Below the pieces are notes generated by a model that saw only the letters and a program-made list of their open reading frames with translations, ran no database searches and was not told the origin of the DNA. Shown here piece after piece: positions 17,887 through 25,920 of a stretch of 47,324 bases of DNA. The translations under genes were made by a program, and so were the position numbers. How positions within the stretch are numbered: position 1 is the first letter of the stretch; each line of letters starts with the position of its first letter. Source of the DNA: an uncultured Allobosea sp. (GTDB taxonomy: Bacteria > Pseudomonadota > Alphaproteobacteria > Rhizobiales > Beijerinckiaceae); contig NZ_CAMFKW010000043.1 of assembly GCF_945957345.1 (NCBI RefSeq), positions 1 through 47,324 of the forward strand. Direction: 5' to 3'.

Positions 17887-18819
17887 ATGTCTGCGCTATC
17901 GCCGTTGATGGGACGACAGATGCGGGCGCGCCAACTCGAAGTCTTCTGCACACTGATGCGCTGCGGCACTGTCACCGGCGCGGCCGCGATGCTGAACATC
18001 TCGCAGCCGGCGCTGAGCCAGATCCTCCTCCATGCCGAGGATCAGCTCGGCTTCAAGCTGTTCAACCGCGTGCGCGGCCGGCTGGTGCCGACGCAAGAGG
18101 CGGAGGAGCTCTACTCCCAGGCCGAGCACATCTTCGGAGAGCTCGATGCGCTCCGCCGCCGGACGATCGACATGCGGCATGGCCGCACCGGGCTCGTCCG
18201 GCTCGCTGCATCGGCCCCGCCTTCCATGTCGATCGTGCCACGCGCGCTGACCGCGTTTCGTGAGGAGCATCCGGAGATCGTGGTGCGCTCGCTCATCGCC
18301 TCGCAGACATCCATCGTCGAGATGCTGCGCAGTGGCGAGGTGTCGCTGGGCATCGCCATGAACAACCTGCCACATGCGGGAATCCATGCCGAGACGGTGG
18401 GGCGCGCCACGCTGGTCTGCGTCGTTTCGGCCGAGCATCGGCTGGCCGCGCTCGATCGCGTCCGCTTCGCCGATATCCTCGACGAAACGCTGATATCGTA
18501 TCGCGCCGACACGTTGCCGGGGCGCTTGCTGGCAGCCTCGGCCGAGGCGGAGGACTTCGCCTATGCGCCGGCGATCGAAATCGACCTGTCGATCACGGCC
18601 CTGCCCTATGTGCGCGACGGTCTCGGCATCGCCATCGTCGACAGCCTGCTGCCATGGGAACAGTTCAACGGCGTCGTGACCCGGCCTTTCGAGCCCCGGA
18701 TCGAGGTGCCCATCGCCATCCTGACTAGCAACGACAGGCCGCTCTCGGCGAGCCACGAATTGATGCGTGATTGCCTGCGGGCGGCCTGCCGGGATCTCAA
18801 TCGCGCTCCCGACGCATGA
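17887..18819 (+). CDS. LysR-family transcriptional regulator
   Basis: 310-residue LysR-type regulator (299 if the ATG at 17920, which has GGGAC upstream and starts at MRARQLEVF, is used). The N-terminal winged helix-turn-helix is RQLEVFCTLMRCGTVTGAAA with recognition helix ISQPALSQILLHAEDQLG and the FKLFNRVRGRLVPT wing. The effector domain follows (VRLAASAPPSMSIVPRAL). It lies in the same direction as the oxidase 54 bases upstream and converges with the HcnB-like gene, with ten bases between the stops. It probably controls this catabolic block; targets cannot be assigned from sequence. Confidence 0.9.
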   Translation: MSALSPLMGRQMRARQLEVFCTLMRCGTVTGAAAMLNISQPALSQILLHAEDQLGFKLFNRVRGRLVPTQEAEELYSQAEHIFGELDALRRRTIDMRHGRTGLVRLAASAPPSMSIVPRALTAFREEHPEIVVRSLIASQTSIVEMLRSGEVSLGIAMNNLPHAGIHAETVGRATLVCVVSAEHRLAALDRVRFADILDETLISYRADTLPGRLLAASAEAEDFAYAPAIEIDLSITALPYVRDGLGIAIVDSLLPWEQFNGVVTRPFEPRIEVPIAILTSNDRPLSASHELMRDCLRAACRDLNRAPDA

Positions 18820-18829
18820 GCACTCGATC

Positions 18830-20218
18830 CTATCCGTTGCCCGCCGAATCCTGGAGCAGGGCAGAGATTGGGGCCGGCCTCACCGGCGCCTGCCCGCGCA
18901 ACCGGCCCGCCGCAGCCGCGCAGGCATGGCCCGCGCTGCCAGCGACGATTTCCGACGCGGCGAGCTCGCAGTAGCGGCCCTGACAGCGCCCCATCCCCAC
19001 GCGCCCGAGCGATTTGACGCGATTGACCTCGCCTCCACCGAAATCGGCGGTCTTGCGCAACTCGCCGGCCGTCACGCCTTCGCAACGGCAAACCACCGTC
19101 TCATCCGGCAATCCGGTCGCGGCGTGGGACGGCCAGGGAAAGGCCTGCGCTACGCCGTGCGCAAAGCGGCTGAACCGGGCAAGGCGCCGCTTCTCCGACG
19201 AAACACCGGCAGCCGGCAAGCCGAGATCCTGCAGGCAGGCCACAGCGGCAAGGCGCCCTGCGACCTCTGCCCCGTCGGCCCCGAGTATCCTGAGGCCGTC
19301 GCCGGCGAGATAGACGCCGCGTCCCGCCCGCCCCATGGCATCGGCCTGCGGCAGCCATTGCCGCCAGGTCTCATCATAGGCGAAGTCGCATCCGGCGAGG
19401 TCCGCGAGGCGTGTCTCGGCCCGCAGGTGCCAGCCGAGGCCGACCGCATCGCAAGGCGTGCGCTGCTCCCGGCCCGCTCCATCGCGCCAGAGCGCGGCGA
19501 CCGGGCCGCGCTCATCCGCCTCGATGCGATCCAGCCGGACGCCGGCATGGTAGAGCCGACCAAGGCTGCGACGCATCATCAGCCCGCGCAGGGCAAAGAG
19601 CGGCCGCGCCGCGAGACCGGAGAAGCCGCGCAATTGCTGGCGCATGGATGAGGTATCGAGCACCGCCGCGACCTGCGCGCCAGCCTTCAGCAATTGCACA
19701 GCAAGCAGGGTGAGCAGCGGGCCGGTGCCGGCCAACACGATGCGCCGCCCCAGGGCGGCTCCTTGCGCCTTTAGCGCGATCTGCATCGCGCCGAGCCCGT
19801 AGACCCCGGCAGTCTCCCAGCCCGGCACAGGCAAGACGCGATCCATCGCGCCGGTGGCAAGGATCAAACGGTCATAGGAAATCCAGCGCGAGCCCGTGCC
19901 ATCAAGCACCTGCAATCGCCCGTCCGCGATGGCGATGACGGAGCTGCGGGAATGATGAACGAGGCGGCCCGCCGCCGCCAGGGAATCGAAGGTCCGGTGC
20001 AGCGCGACGGCCTTGCCGGCCTCCGAGCCATAGAGGACCTCGGGCGGACGCGTGAAGCCCTGCGGCGGTCGCCGATAGATCTGGCCGCCGGCACGTTCGC
20101 CTTCGTCGATGACGATGGGCGTGAGGCCCCCGGCGACCAGCGCCTCGGCAGCCCGGATGCCGGCCGGCCCCGCCCCGACGACGACGACCCGAGGTCCCGT
20201 TGCGTCGCTCACGGCCAT
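18830..20218 (-). CDS. NAD(P)/FAD-dependent dehydrogenase alpha subunit with BFD-like Fe-S site (HcnB/OoxA family)
   Basis: 462-residue flavoprotein of the family that includes hydrogen cyanide synthase HcnB, octopine/nopaline oxidase OoxA and alpha subunits of heterotrimeric proline/hydroxyproline dehydrogenases. The first nucleotide motif is VVVVGAGPAGIRAAEALV near the N-terminus with ERAGGQIYRRPPQG, and a second motif is RIVLAGTGPLLTLLAVQLL. The C-terminal BFD-like cluster motif has four cysteines, C377, C379, C412 and C417, in CRCEGVT and GMGRCQGRYC. The start overlaps the small [2Fe-2S] gene by ten bases, so the two products probably assemble. The usual DadA-like beta subunit is not adjacent on this strand; the closest candidates are at 24765 and 16522. 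Confidence 0.88.
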   Translation of the reverse strand: MAVSDATGPRVVVVGAGPAGIRAAEALVAGGLTPIVIDEGERAGGQIYRRPPQGFTRPPEVLYGSEAGKAVALHRTFDSLAAAGRLVHHSRSSVIAIADGRLQVLDGTGSRWISYDRLILATGAMDRVLPVPGWETAGVYGLGAMQIALKAQGAALGRRIVLAGTGPLLTLLAVQLLKAGAQVAAVLDTSSMRQQLRGFSGLAARPLFALRGLMMRRSLGRLYHAGVRLDRIEADERGPVAALWRDGAGREQRTPCDAVGLGWHLRAETRLADLAGCDFAYDETWRQWLPQADAMGRAGRGVYLAGDGLRILGADGAEVAGRLAAVACLQDLGLPAAGVSSEKRRLARFSRFAHGVAQAFPWPSHAATGLPDETVVCRCEGVTAGELRKTADFGGGEVNRVKSLGRVGMGRCQGRYCELAASEIVAGSAGHACAAAAGRLRGQAPVRPAPISALLQDSAGNG

Positions 20219-20526
20219 TCCCCCGGAGCATCGGACAGGAGGCGCATGCCTTCGATCAGCGGCGTCGAACAGGCCCGCAGCCTCGGTCCATCCTCCTGCC
20301 AGATCCAGCAGTCCTGGCAGGCGCCCATCAGGCAGAAGCCTGCACGCGCTTCCGGACCGAATTCCGAGCGGCGCAGGGCCGGCGCGACCGAGAGCACGGC
20401 GCTGAGCACGGTGTCACCCGTCAGGGCTCCCCGCTGGACGCCATCGAGGAAGAAGCGCAAGGGCGGACGATCCGTCTCTGCCAGTCGAACCAGCCGCCCC
20501 GCGGCCTCTCCCGCAGCCACGCTCAT
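20209..20526 (-). CDS. small [2Fe-2S] ferredoxin-like subunit (HcnA/OoxA-gamma type)
   Basis: 105-residue 2Fe-2S protein of the Fer2_4 type. Cluster ligands are C65, C70, C73 and C86 in the order C-x4-C-x2-C-x12-C (FCLMGACQDC and RACST). The FFLDGVQRGALTGDTVLSA lead-in is typical of HcnA and of the small subunit of opine/proline/sarcosine-type dehydrogenases. It overlaps hyuB upstream by four bases and the FAD subunit downstream by ten. Likely role: electron transfer within the flavin dehydrogenase. Confidence 0.9.
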   Translation of the reverse strand: MSVAAGEAAGRLVRLAETDRPPLRFFLDGVQRGALTGDTVLSAVLSVAPALRRSEFGPEARAGFCLMGACQDCWIWQEDGPRLRACSTPLIEGMRLLSDAPGEWP

Positions 20527-22517
20527 TCGGCCGCCTCGGCGAAGGAGGGCCGAGGCTCCGGCATCTCCGGGAAGCGGACCCGGGCTGCGGCAAAGGCTTC
20601 GTCGACGCCCTGAGCGCCAACCCGGCCCTTCATGCGGCGGAATATCTCCGTCTTGGCGAAGAAGCGCCAGTGGATCGGCAGGCCGGCAAGCAAGACCGTG
20701 AGCCTGTCATAGGCGTCCCGCGTCCACTGCGCCTCATAGCCGTCACGCTCCGGGCCGAAATGGAAATGACCGGATACCGGCGAGCGCTCGGCGCGCCGCG
20801 CCTTCGTTGCCTTTTCGTCCAACACCTCACCCTGCATGACGACGCCGTAATCCCGCTCCGCCGCTTCCGGCGAGACATAGCCGCGCACGACATCCTCCGC
20901 CACACGCCAAGCCTCCCGGTCGAAGGGATGGCCACGGCCGCCGCCGCCCGCCGAGCGGATTTCCAGCACGTCGCCGGGCTGCAGGACAGCGGTGTCGATA
21001 TTGCCGAGCCGCCGCTCCTCCGGCTGGCCTGGATTGACCACCATGTCGGAAAGGCCCGCCGCCCTCCCGCCCAGCACGCCCCAGGGCCGGAAGAAGCTGC
21101 GGTCGCGATTGCGAGCGGTGATGCGGCTGTCCGGCGCGAAGACGCGAAACGCCATTTCGGTGGCAAGCCCGCCGCGCCAGCGCCCGGCACCGCCGCTGTC
21201 CTTGGCCAGCCCGTATTTGACGAACTCCACCGGCGTCTCGGTCTCGGTGATCTCGATCGGCGTGTTCTTGAGATAGGCCGCGTCAGCCCCGGAGCCGTTG
21301 GTGCCGTCACGATGCGGCATGCCGCCGCCGCCGCCCACCACCGGGTTGACCGCGGCGATGACGGTCCGGCTCGTGCGCTCGTCCGTCGTCATCACGTTGA
21401 CGATGCAGTTGTTGCCGGCAGGCGCGGCGGGCAGCCGCTCCGGCACCGCCTGCGAGAACGCCCCGAAGATCACCGAGCGTAACCGCGCGCAGGTCAGCGA
21501 GCGCATGCCGACTGCCGCGGGGAAGACCGGGTTCAGCACCGTCCCCTCCGGCGCGATGCAGGTGAAGGGGCGCGTCAATCCGGTATTGAGCAGGATCTTC
21601 GGGTTCAGCGTGTAGAGGACGTAATAGACCCCGACGAGCAGGATCGTGTGTCGCGGGTTGCCGCCGCTCGGCACATTCAGCGAGGAGGCGAGCTGCGGGT
21701 CGGAGCCGGTGAAGTCCAGCACCGCCTCGTCGCCGCGGATAGTGAGCTTGAGCTTGAGGCGGCAGGGATTGGCCTCGACCGAATCCTCGTCGGCATAATC
21801 GGCGAACTCCCAGGTTCCGTCCGGCATGCCGCGCAGCACCTCGCGCGCCTGCGCCTCGGCCTGGTCGAGCAGTGCCTCGACGCCACCGAGGAACCCCTCG
21901 CGCCCAAATTTCTCGATCATGGCCAGGACCTTGCGCTCGCCGGTGTTCAGCGCGCCGACCAGCGCCTTGATGTCTCCGATGTTCAGGTCCGGCTTGCGGA
22001 CATTCGTCGTCATGATCCTGAGGATCTGCTCGTCGAAGACCCCTTCGTTGACGAGCTTCATCGGCGGGAAGCGGATGCCTTCCTGATGGATCTCGGTCAG
22101 CGCCCGCGACAGCGAGGCCGGCACCGCGCCGCCCATGTCGGTGTTGTGGATATGCCCGCCGGTCCAAGCGACGATCTCGCCCTCATGGAAGACCGGCTTC
22201 CAGAGATGGGTATCGGGCGCGTGGGTAGCGACGAAGCAGGCATAGGGATCGTTGGTGAAGCCGACATCGCCGGGCTTGTAGTCGCCGATCATCTTGATCG
22301 CCGGAGCCCAGGACAGGCCCGGATACCAGGTGGCGCCCAACTCCATCGGCACGGCGAAGGTGTCGCCGCTGCGGCTGATCAGCATGACCGTGAAATCCTC
22401 CGTCTCCTTGACGAAGGCGGAATGGGCCGTGCGGTGCAACGTATGCGCCATGTTCTCGGCGGCGGCGCGCGCATGGTTCGCGAGCACCTGAAGCTTCATC
22501 CGGTCGAACATCGGCAT
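20523..22517 (-). CDS. hydantoinase B / oxoprolinase-family protein
   Basis: 664-residue HyuB-type subunit of ATP-dependent hydantoinase, N-methylhydantoinase, 5-oxoprolinase or acetophenone-carboxylase-like enzymes. Markers are the N-terminal AENMAHTLHRTAHSAFVKE, GDVGFTNDPYACFVATHAPD, the metal-binding-like HIHNTDMGG and the C-terminal GGGGRGHPFDREA. The chosen ATG at 22517 overlaps the hyuA stop by one base; a GTG at 22520 is also possible. It is encoded directly after hyuA and directly before the [2Fe-2S] and FAD genes, so ring-amide hydrolysis and flavin oxidation are probably steps of one pathway. The actual substrate is not determined. Confidence 0.9.
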   Translation of the reverse strand: MPMFDRMKLQVLANHARAAAENMAHTLHRTAHSAFVKETEDFTVMLISRSGDTFAVPMELGATWYPGLSWAPAIKMIGDYKPGDVGFTNDPYACFVATHAPDTHLWKPVFHEGEIVAWTGGHIHNTDMGGAVPASLSRALTEIHQEGIRFPPMKLVNEGVFDEQILRIMTTNVRKPDLNIGDIKALVGALNTGERKVLAMIEKFGREGFLGGVEALLDQAEAQAREVLRGMPDGTWEFADYADEDSVEANPCRLKLKLTIRGDEAVLDFTGSDPQLASSLNVPSGGNPRHTILLVGVYYVLYTLNPKILLNTGLTRPFTCIAPEGTVLNPVFPAAVGMRSLTCARLRSVIFGAFSQAVPERLPAAPAGNNCIVNVMTTDERTSRTVIAAVNPVVGGGGGMPHRDGTNGSGADAAYLKNTPIEITETETPVEFVKYGLAKDSGGAGRWRGGLATEMAFRVFAPDSRITARNRDRSFFRPWGVLGGRAAGLSDMVVNPGQPEERRLGNIDTAVLQPGDVLEIRSAGGGGRGHPFDREAWRVAEDVVRGYVSPEAAERDYGVVMQGEVLDEKATKARRAERSPVSGHFHFGPERDGYEAQWTRDAYDRLTVLLAGLPIHWRFFAKTEIFRRMKGRVGAQGVDEAFAAARVRFPEMPEPRPSFAEAAE

Positions 22518-24580
22518 CACTCCGCGAAAGTCAGATGAAGGTTGAGATGGCCATCGATCCGCGCGGTGGCGCCGGCAGGAATGGCGACCGTCGTGTCCTC
22601 CTGGGCGACGACGGCCGGGCCTGCGAAGCGGCTGCCGGGCGGCAGGTCGGCACGACGGTAGAGGCCGACGGCCTTTCGTTCCCCGCCCGTGTGGATCGTC
22701 AGCTCGCGCTCCGGGACGGCAACCGCATCCGTTTCCGCGGTTTCGGGAAAGGACAGGTTGGGGCCGGCGCCGATGGCCGAGAGCCGCAGATTGACGATTT
22801 CGATGCGGCCATCAGGATCGTCGAAATCGTAGATTCGCTGGTGTGTCCGGTGGAATTCCCCCGCGATCGCCGCCGGATCACCGGCTTCGAGCCAGGCCGG
22901 CTGCAGGGGGACCTCGATCTCGTAGCTCTGGCCGACATAGCGCATATCCGCCGAGAACCTGAGATCGGCCGGGCCGGCATGGCCTTGGGCCGCAAGCCAG
23001 CTTCGGCCCTCCTGAACCATCGCAGCCGACGCCGCCTTAAGTTGCGGCAACACCGTGGCGGACAGCTCGGCGAAAAGCGTGCGGACGAAATCGCCGCGCA
23101 GATCGGCAACGAGCCCGCCCAGCGCCGAGACGACGCCCGGCCGGCGCGGCGCCAGCACCCGGCTCATGCCGAGCTCCCGCGCAAGGAAGGCGCCTAGCAT
23201 CGGGCCGCCGCCGCCGAACGGCATCAGCGTGAAGTCCTTGAGGTCGACGCCGGCCCGTGAGGACAGTTTCTCGACCTCGACGAACATCTCGGAGACGGCA
23301 ATGTCGAGGATCGCCTGCGCGGTGTCGTCGAGAGAACGGCCAAGCTTGTCGGCCAAGTGCCCGACGGCGGCGCGGGCAAGGCCGGCATCCATCTTCAGCT
23401 GGCCATAGGCCATCTCGCTATGGCCGAGCCAGCCGCAGACCACCATGGCGTCGGTGACGGTCGCCTGCTCGCCGCCGCGCCCGTAACAGGCCGGGCCGGG
23501 CGTGGAGCCGGCCGATTCCGGGCCAACGCGCAGCACGCCCTGCCCGTCGACCGTCGCGATCGAGCCGCCGCCGATTCCGATCGAGCTGACCGAGACGGAC
23601 GGGATGTATAGCGGAAACTCGCCGATCATCTCGCCGGTGCCGTATTGCGGCTCGCCGTCGATGATGAGAGCGAAATCGGCGGAGGTGCCGCCGATGTCGA
23701 GCGTCAGCACGCGTTTCTCGCCGGCTTGCCGGGCGAACCAGGTTGCGCCGATCACGCCCGAAGCCGTGCCGGAAAGCAGCATGGAGACGCAGGCGCGCTT
23801 GCCCTCCGCGGCATTCATGACGCCGCCATTCGACTTGGTCAGAAGCGCGCGTGCCGGTACGCCACGATCCGCCAGCCGCTGCTCCAGCGCCGTCAGGTAG
23901 CCGGCAATGCGCGGATGCACATAGGCGTTGAGGATCGCCGTCGTCGTCCGCTCGTATTCGCGGATGACCGGCCAGACCTCCGCCGAGGTGAAGACGAAGA
24001 GCTCCGGAGCCAGCCGCGCGATCTCGGCCTTCACCGCCTCTTCCTGGGCGCCGTCGCGCCAGGCGTGGAGAAAGGCGACGACGATACCGACGGCTCCACG
24101 CGCCCTGGCCGAAGCGATAGCGGCCGCGACCGCGTCGAGATCGGGCTTCACCGTCTCGCGCCCATCCGAGCGCATCCGGGCCGGAATGCCGAAGATGCGG
24201 TCGCGAGTGATGAGCTGCTCGGGGCGGGAGCAGAAGAGCGAATAGACCTCCGGCATGCGCAGCCGCGCCAGCTCGATGACGTCCTCGAAGCCGGCATTGG
24301 TGAAGAGCGCCAGCGGCGCGCCCTTGCGCTGGATGATGGTATTCACGCCGACCGTGGTGCCATGGACGAAGCGAGTGACCGCCGTCGGATCGAGGCCCTC
24401 ACGCTCGGCCAGCAGCGAAAGGCCGGTCATCAGCTCGGCGCCCGGATCGTCAGGCGTCGTCAAGACCTTCAACGATGCGACCTGGCCCGAACGCGTCTCA
24501 AGCGCGCAGAAATCGATGAAAGTGCCGCCGATATCGACGCCGACCTTCCAGTCCGCACTCGGCACAGTTCCGCCGCCCAT
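22517..24580 (-). CDS. hydantoinase A / oxoprolinase-family protein
   Basis: 687-residue HyuA-type subunit with an actin/Hsp70-like ATPase fold. The phosphate-1 loop is VGVDIGGTFIDFCAL near the N-terminus, VHGTTVGVNTII follows, and the second phosphate region is VLTLDIGGTSADFALI. FMPFGGGGPMLGAFLARELG and a conserved C-terminal AGPAVVAQEDTTVAIP are family features. The ATG at 24580 follows AGAGGAGCG. It forms the ATP-using half of the HyuA/HyuB complex, which opens a cyclic amide such as hydantoin, N-methylhydantoin or 5-oxoproline. It is divergent from the FAD oxidase gene at 24765 with a 184-base promoter region. Confidence 0.9.
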   Translation of the reverse strand: MGGGTVPSADWKVGVDIGGTFIDFCALETRSGQVASLKVLTTPDDPGAELMTGLSLLAEREGLDPTAVTRFVHGTTVGVNTIIQRKGAPLALFTNAGFEDVIELARLRMPEVYSLFCSRPEQLITRDRIFGIPARMRSDGRETVKPDLDAVAAAIASARARGAVGIVVAFLHAWRDGAQEEAVKAEIARLAPELFVFTSAEVWPVIREYERTTTAILNAYVHPRIAGYLTALEQRLADRGVPARALLTKSNGGVMNAAEGKRACVSMLLSGTASGVIGATWFARQAGEKRVLTLDIGGTSADFALIIDGEPQYGTGEMIGEFPLYIPSVSVSSIGIGGGSIATVDGQGVLRVGPESAGSTPGPACYGRGGEQATVTDAMVVCGWLGHSEMAYGQLKMDAGLARAAVGHLADKLGRSLDDTAQAILDIAVSEMFVEVEKLSSRAGVDLKDFTLMPFGGGGPMLGAFLARELGMSRVLAPRRPGVVSALGGLVADLRGDFVRTLFAELSATVLPQLKAASAAMVQEGRSWLAAQGHAGPADLRFSADMRYVGQSYEIEVPLQPAWLEAGDPAAIAGEFHRTHQRIYDFDDPDGRIEIVNLRLSAIGAGPNLSFPETAETDAVAVPERELTIHTGGERKAVGLYRRADLPPGSRFAGPAVVAQEDTTVAIPAGATARIDGHLNLHLTFAE

Positions 24581-24764
24581 GTCCGCTCCTCTTGCTGGTG
24601 GTCGGAAGCTGACATGGAAGCCGCGATGCGGTCCAAGAGACATGCGAGGCAGGACCATAGGCTGGACTTATGGCCTGTCGGCCATCGCGTCTTTGACGGC
24701 TCCGCGCGTCCGCGCCAGGTTCGATCACACGGAGATCTGCCGCCTCTGCGGCAAGAGGCTGGAC

Positions 24765-25907
24765 ATGGATGTGATCGTGCTCGGCGGCGGCCTGATGGGA
24801 ACCGCGGCAACCTTCTTCCTGCGGCGGCGCGGCCTGAAGGTCACGCTGATCGAACGCAACCGCGTCGGAACAGGCGCCACCGTCGCTTCCTTCGGCAATA
24901 TCCGCCGGACAGGACGCCACCTCACGCAATTGCCGCTGGCGCATCGCTCGCGCGCACTCTGGGGCGAGGCGGAGCGCCTGCTCGGCCGCGACGTGGAGTT
25001 CCGCGCGACCGGCCACCTCCGGCTGATCTTCGAAGAGGACGCGCTGGCCGATATGCGCACCTATGCCGATGCTGCGCGGCCCTGGGGACTGGAACTCGAG
25101 GAACTCGGTGCAAACGAGATTCGGGCGCGCTTTCCCGGCCTCGGCCCGGGAGCGATCGCCGCCTCGTTTTCCCCGCATGACGGTTCCGGCAATCCGCGCC
25201 TCATCGCGCCAGCCTTCGCCGACGCCGCAAGCCGGCTCGGCGCGGAGATCGTCGAGGAATGCGAGGTCCGCAGCATCGACAGGACCGAAGCTGGTTTCCG
25301 CGTGACGACCTCCAGGGGCGTATTCGAGGCCGGCAAGCTCCTCAACACCGCCGGAGCCTGGGGGATGCGGATCGCCGCGCAGTTCGGCGAGCCGGTGCCC
25401 CTCACCCCGCGCGGGCCGCAGATGGGCGTCACCGAGCCCCTGCCCCATCGCATCCTGCCGGTTGTCGGCATCTGGACCCGTCGTCATGGAACCGACGCCT
25501 ATTTCCGTCAGGTCGAGCGCGGCAACATCGTCTTCGGCGGCGCGGCCGAACGGGTCGACGTGCCCCTCGATCCCGGCCACGCCAAGGCCGATCCGGCTCG
25601 CCTGACGGCGCAGCTTCGCGCCCTAAGACAGCTCCTGCCGGCGCTGGAGAACGTCTCGGTAATCCGTACCTGGTCGGGCTGCGAAGGCTATCTCGCCGAC
25701 ATGCTGCCGGTCATGGGCCCGTCAGGCACGACGCCGGGGCTGTTCCACGCCTTCGGCTTCAGCGGGCACGGCTTCCAGATCGGCCCGGGCGTCGGCGACA
25801 CGATGGCCGAATTGATCGCGACGGGCACGACGGATATCCCGCTCCACGACTTCCGGATCGAGCGCTTCGCCGACACGGACAGCGGCCGAAGTCCCGCCGC
25901 GGCTTGA
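24765..25907 (+). CDS. FAD-dependent oxidoreductase, DadA-like; candidate beta subunit
   Basis: 380-residue DAO-superfamily flavoprotein, close to the length of beta subunits of opine, proline and HCN-synthase-type dehydrogenases (HcnC/OoxB). The nucleotide motif at the N-terminus is VIVLGGGLMGTAATFFLRRR, then IERNRVGTGATVASFGNIRR, and the C-terminal flavin contact is FGFSGHGFQIGPGVG. The ATG at 24765 follows AAGAGGCTGGAC; the frame is open far upstream, but that part is antisense to hyuA. It is divergent from hyuA and convergent with the old-yellow-enzyme-like gene (13 bases between stops). It may work with the FAD and [2Fe-2S] proteins at 18830-20526. Confidence 0.87.
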   Translation: MDVIVLGGGLMGTAATFFLRRRGLKVTLIERNRVGTGATVASFGNIRRTGRHLTQLPLAHRSRALWGEAERLLGRDVEFRATGHLRLIFEEDALADMRTYADAARPWGLELEELGANEIRARFPGLGPGAIAASFSPHDGSGNPRLIAPAFADAASRLGAEIVEECEVRSIDRTEAGFRVTTSRGVFEAGKLLNTAGAWGMRIAAQFGEPVPLTPRGPQMGVTEPLPHRILPVVGIWTRRHGTDAYFRQVERGNIVFGGAAERVDVPLDPGHAKADPARLTAQLRALRQLLPALENVSVIRTWSGCEGYLADMLPVMGPSGTTPGLFHAFGFSGHGFQIGPGVGDTMAELIATGTTDIPLHDFRIERFADTDSGRSPAAA

Positions 25908-25920
25908 AAGCGCCGACGGC

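Noticed and set aside
18830..20526. Calling the FAD + [2Fe-2S] pair hydrogen cyanide synthase
   Set aside because: The HcnA/HcnB-like pair lacks an adjacent hcnC and is next to hyuBA; the family also contains opine, proline and sarcosine-type dehydrogenases, so HCN formation is not supported.
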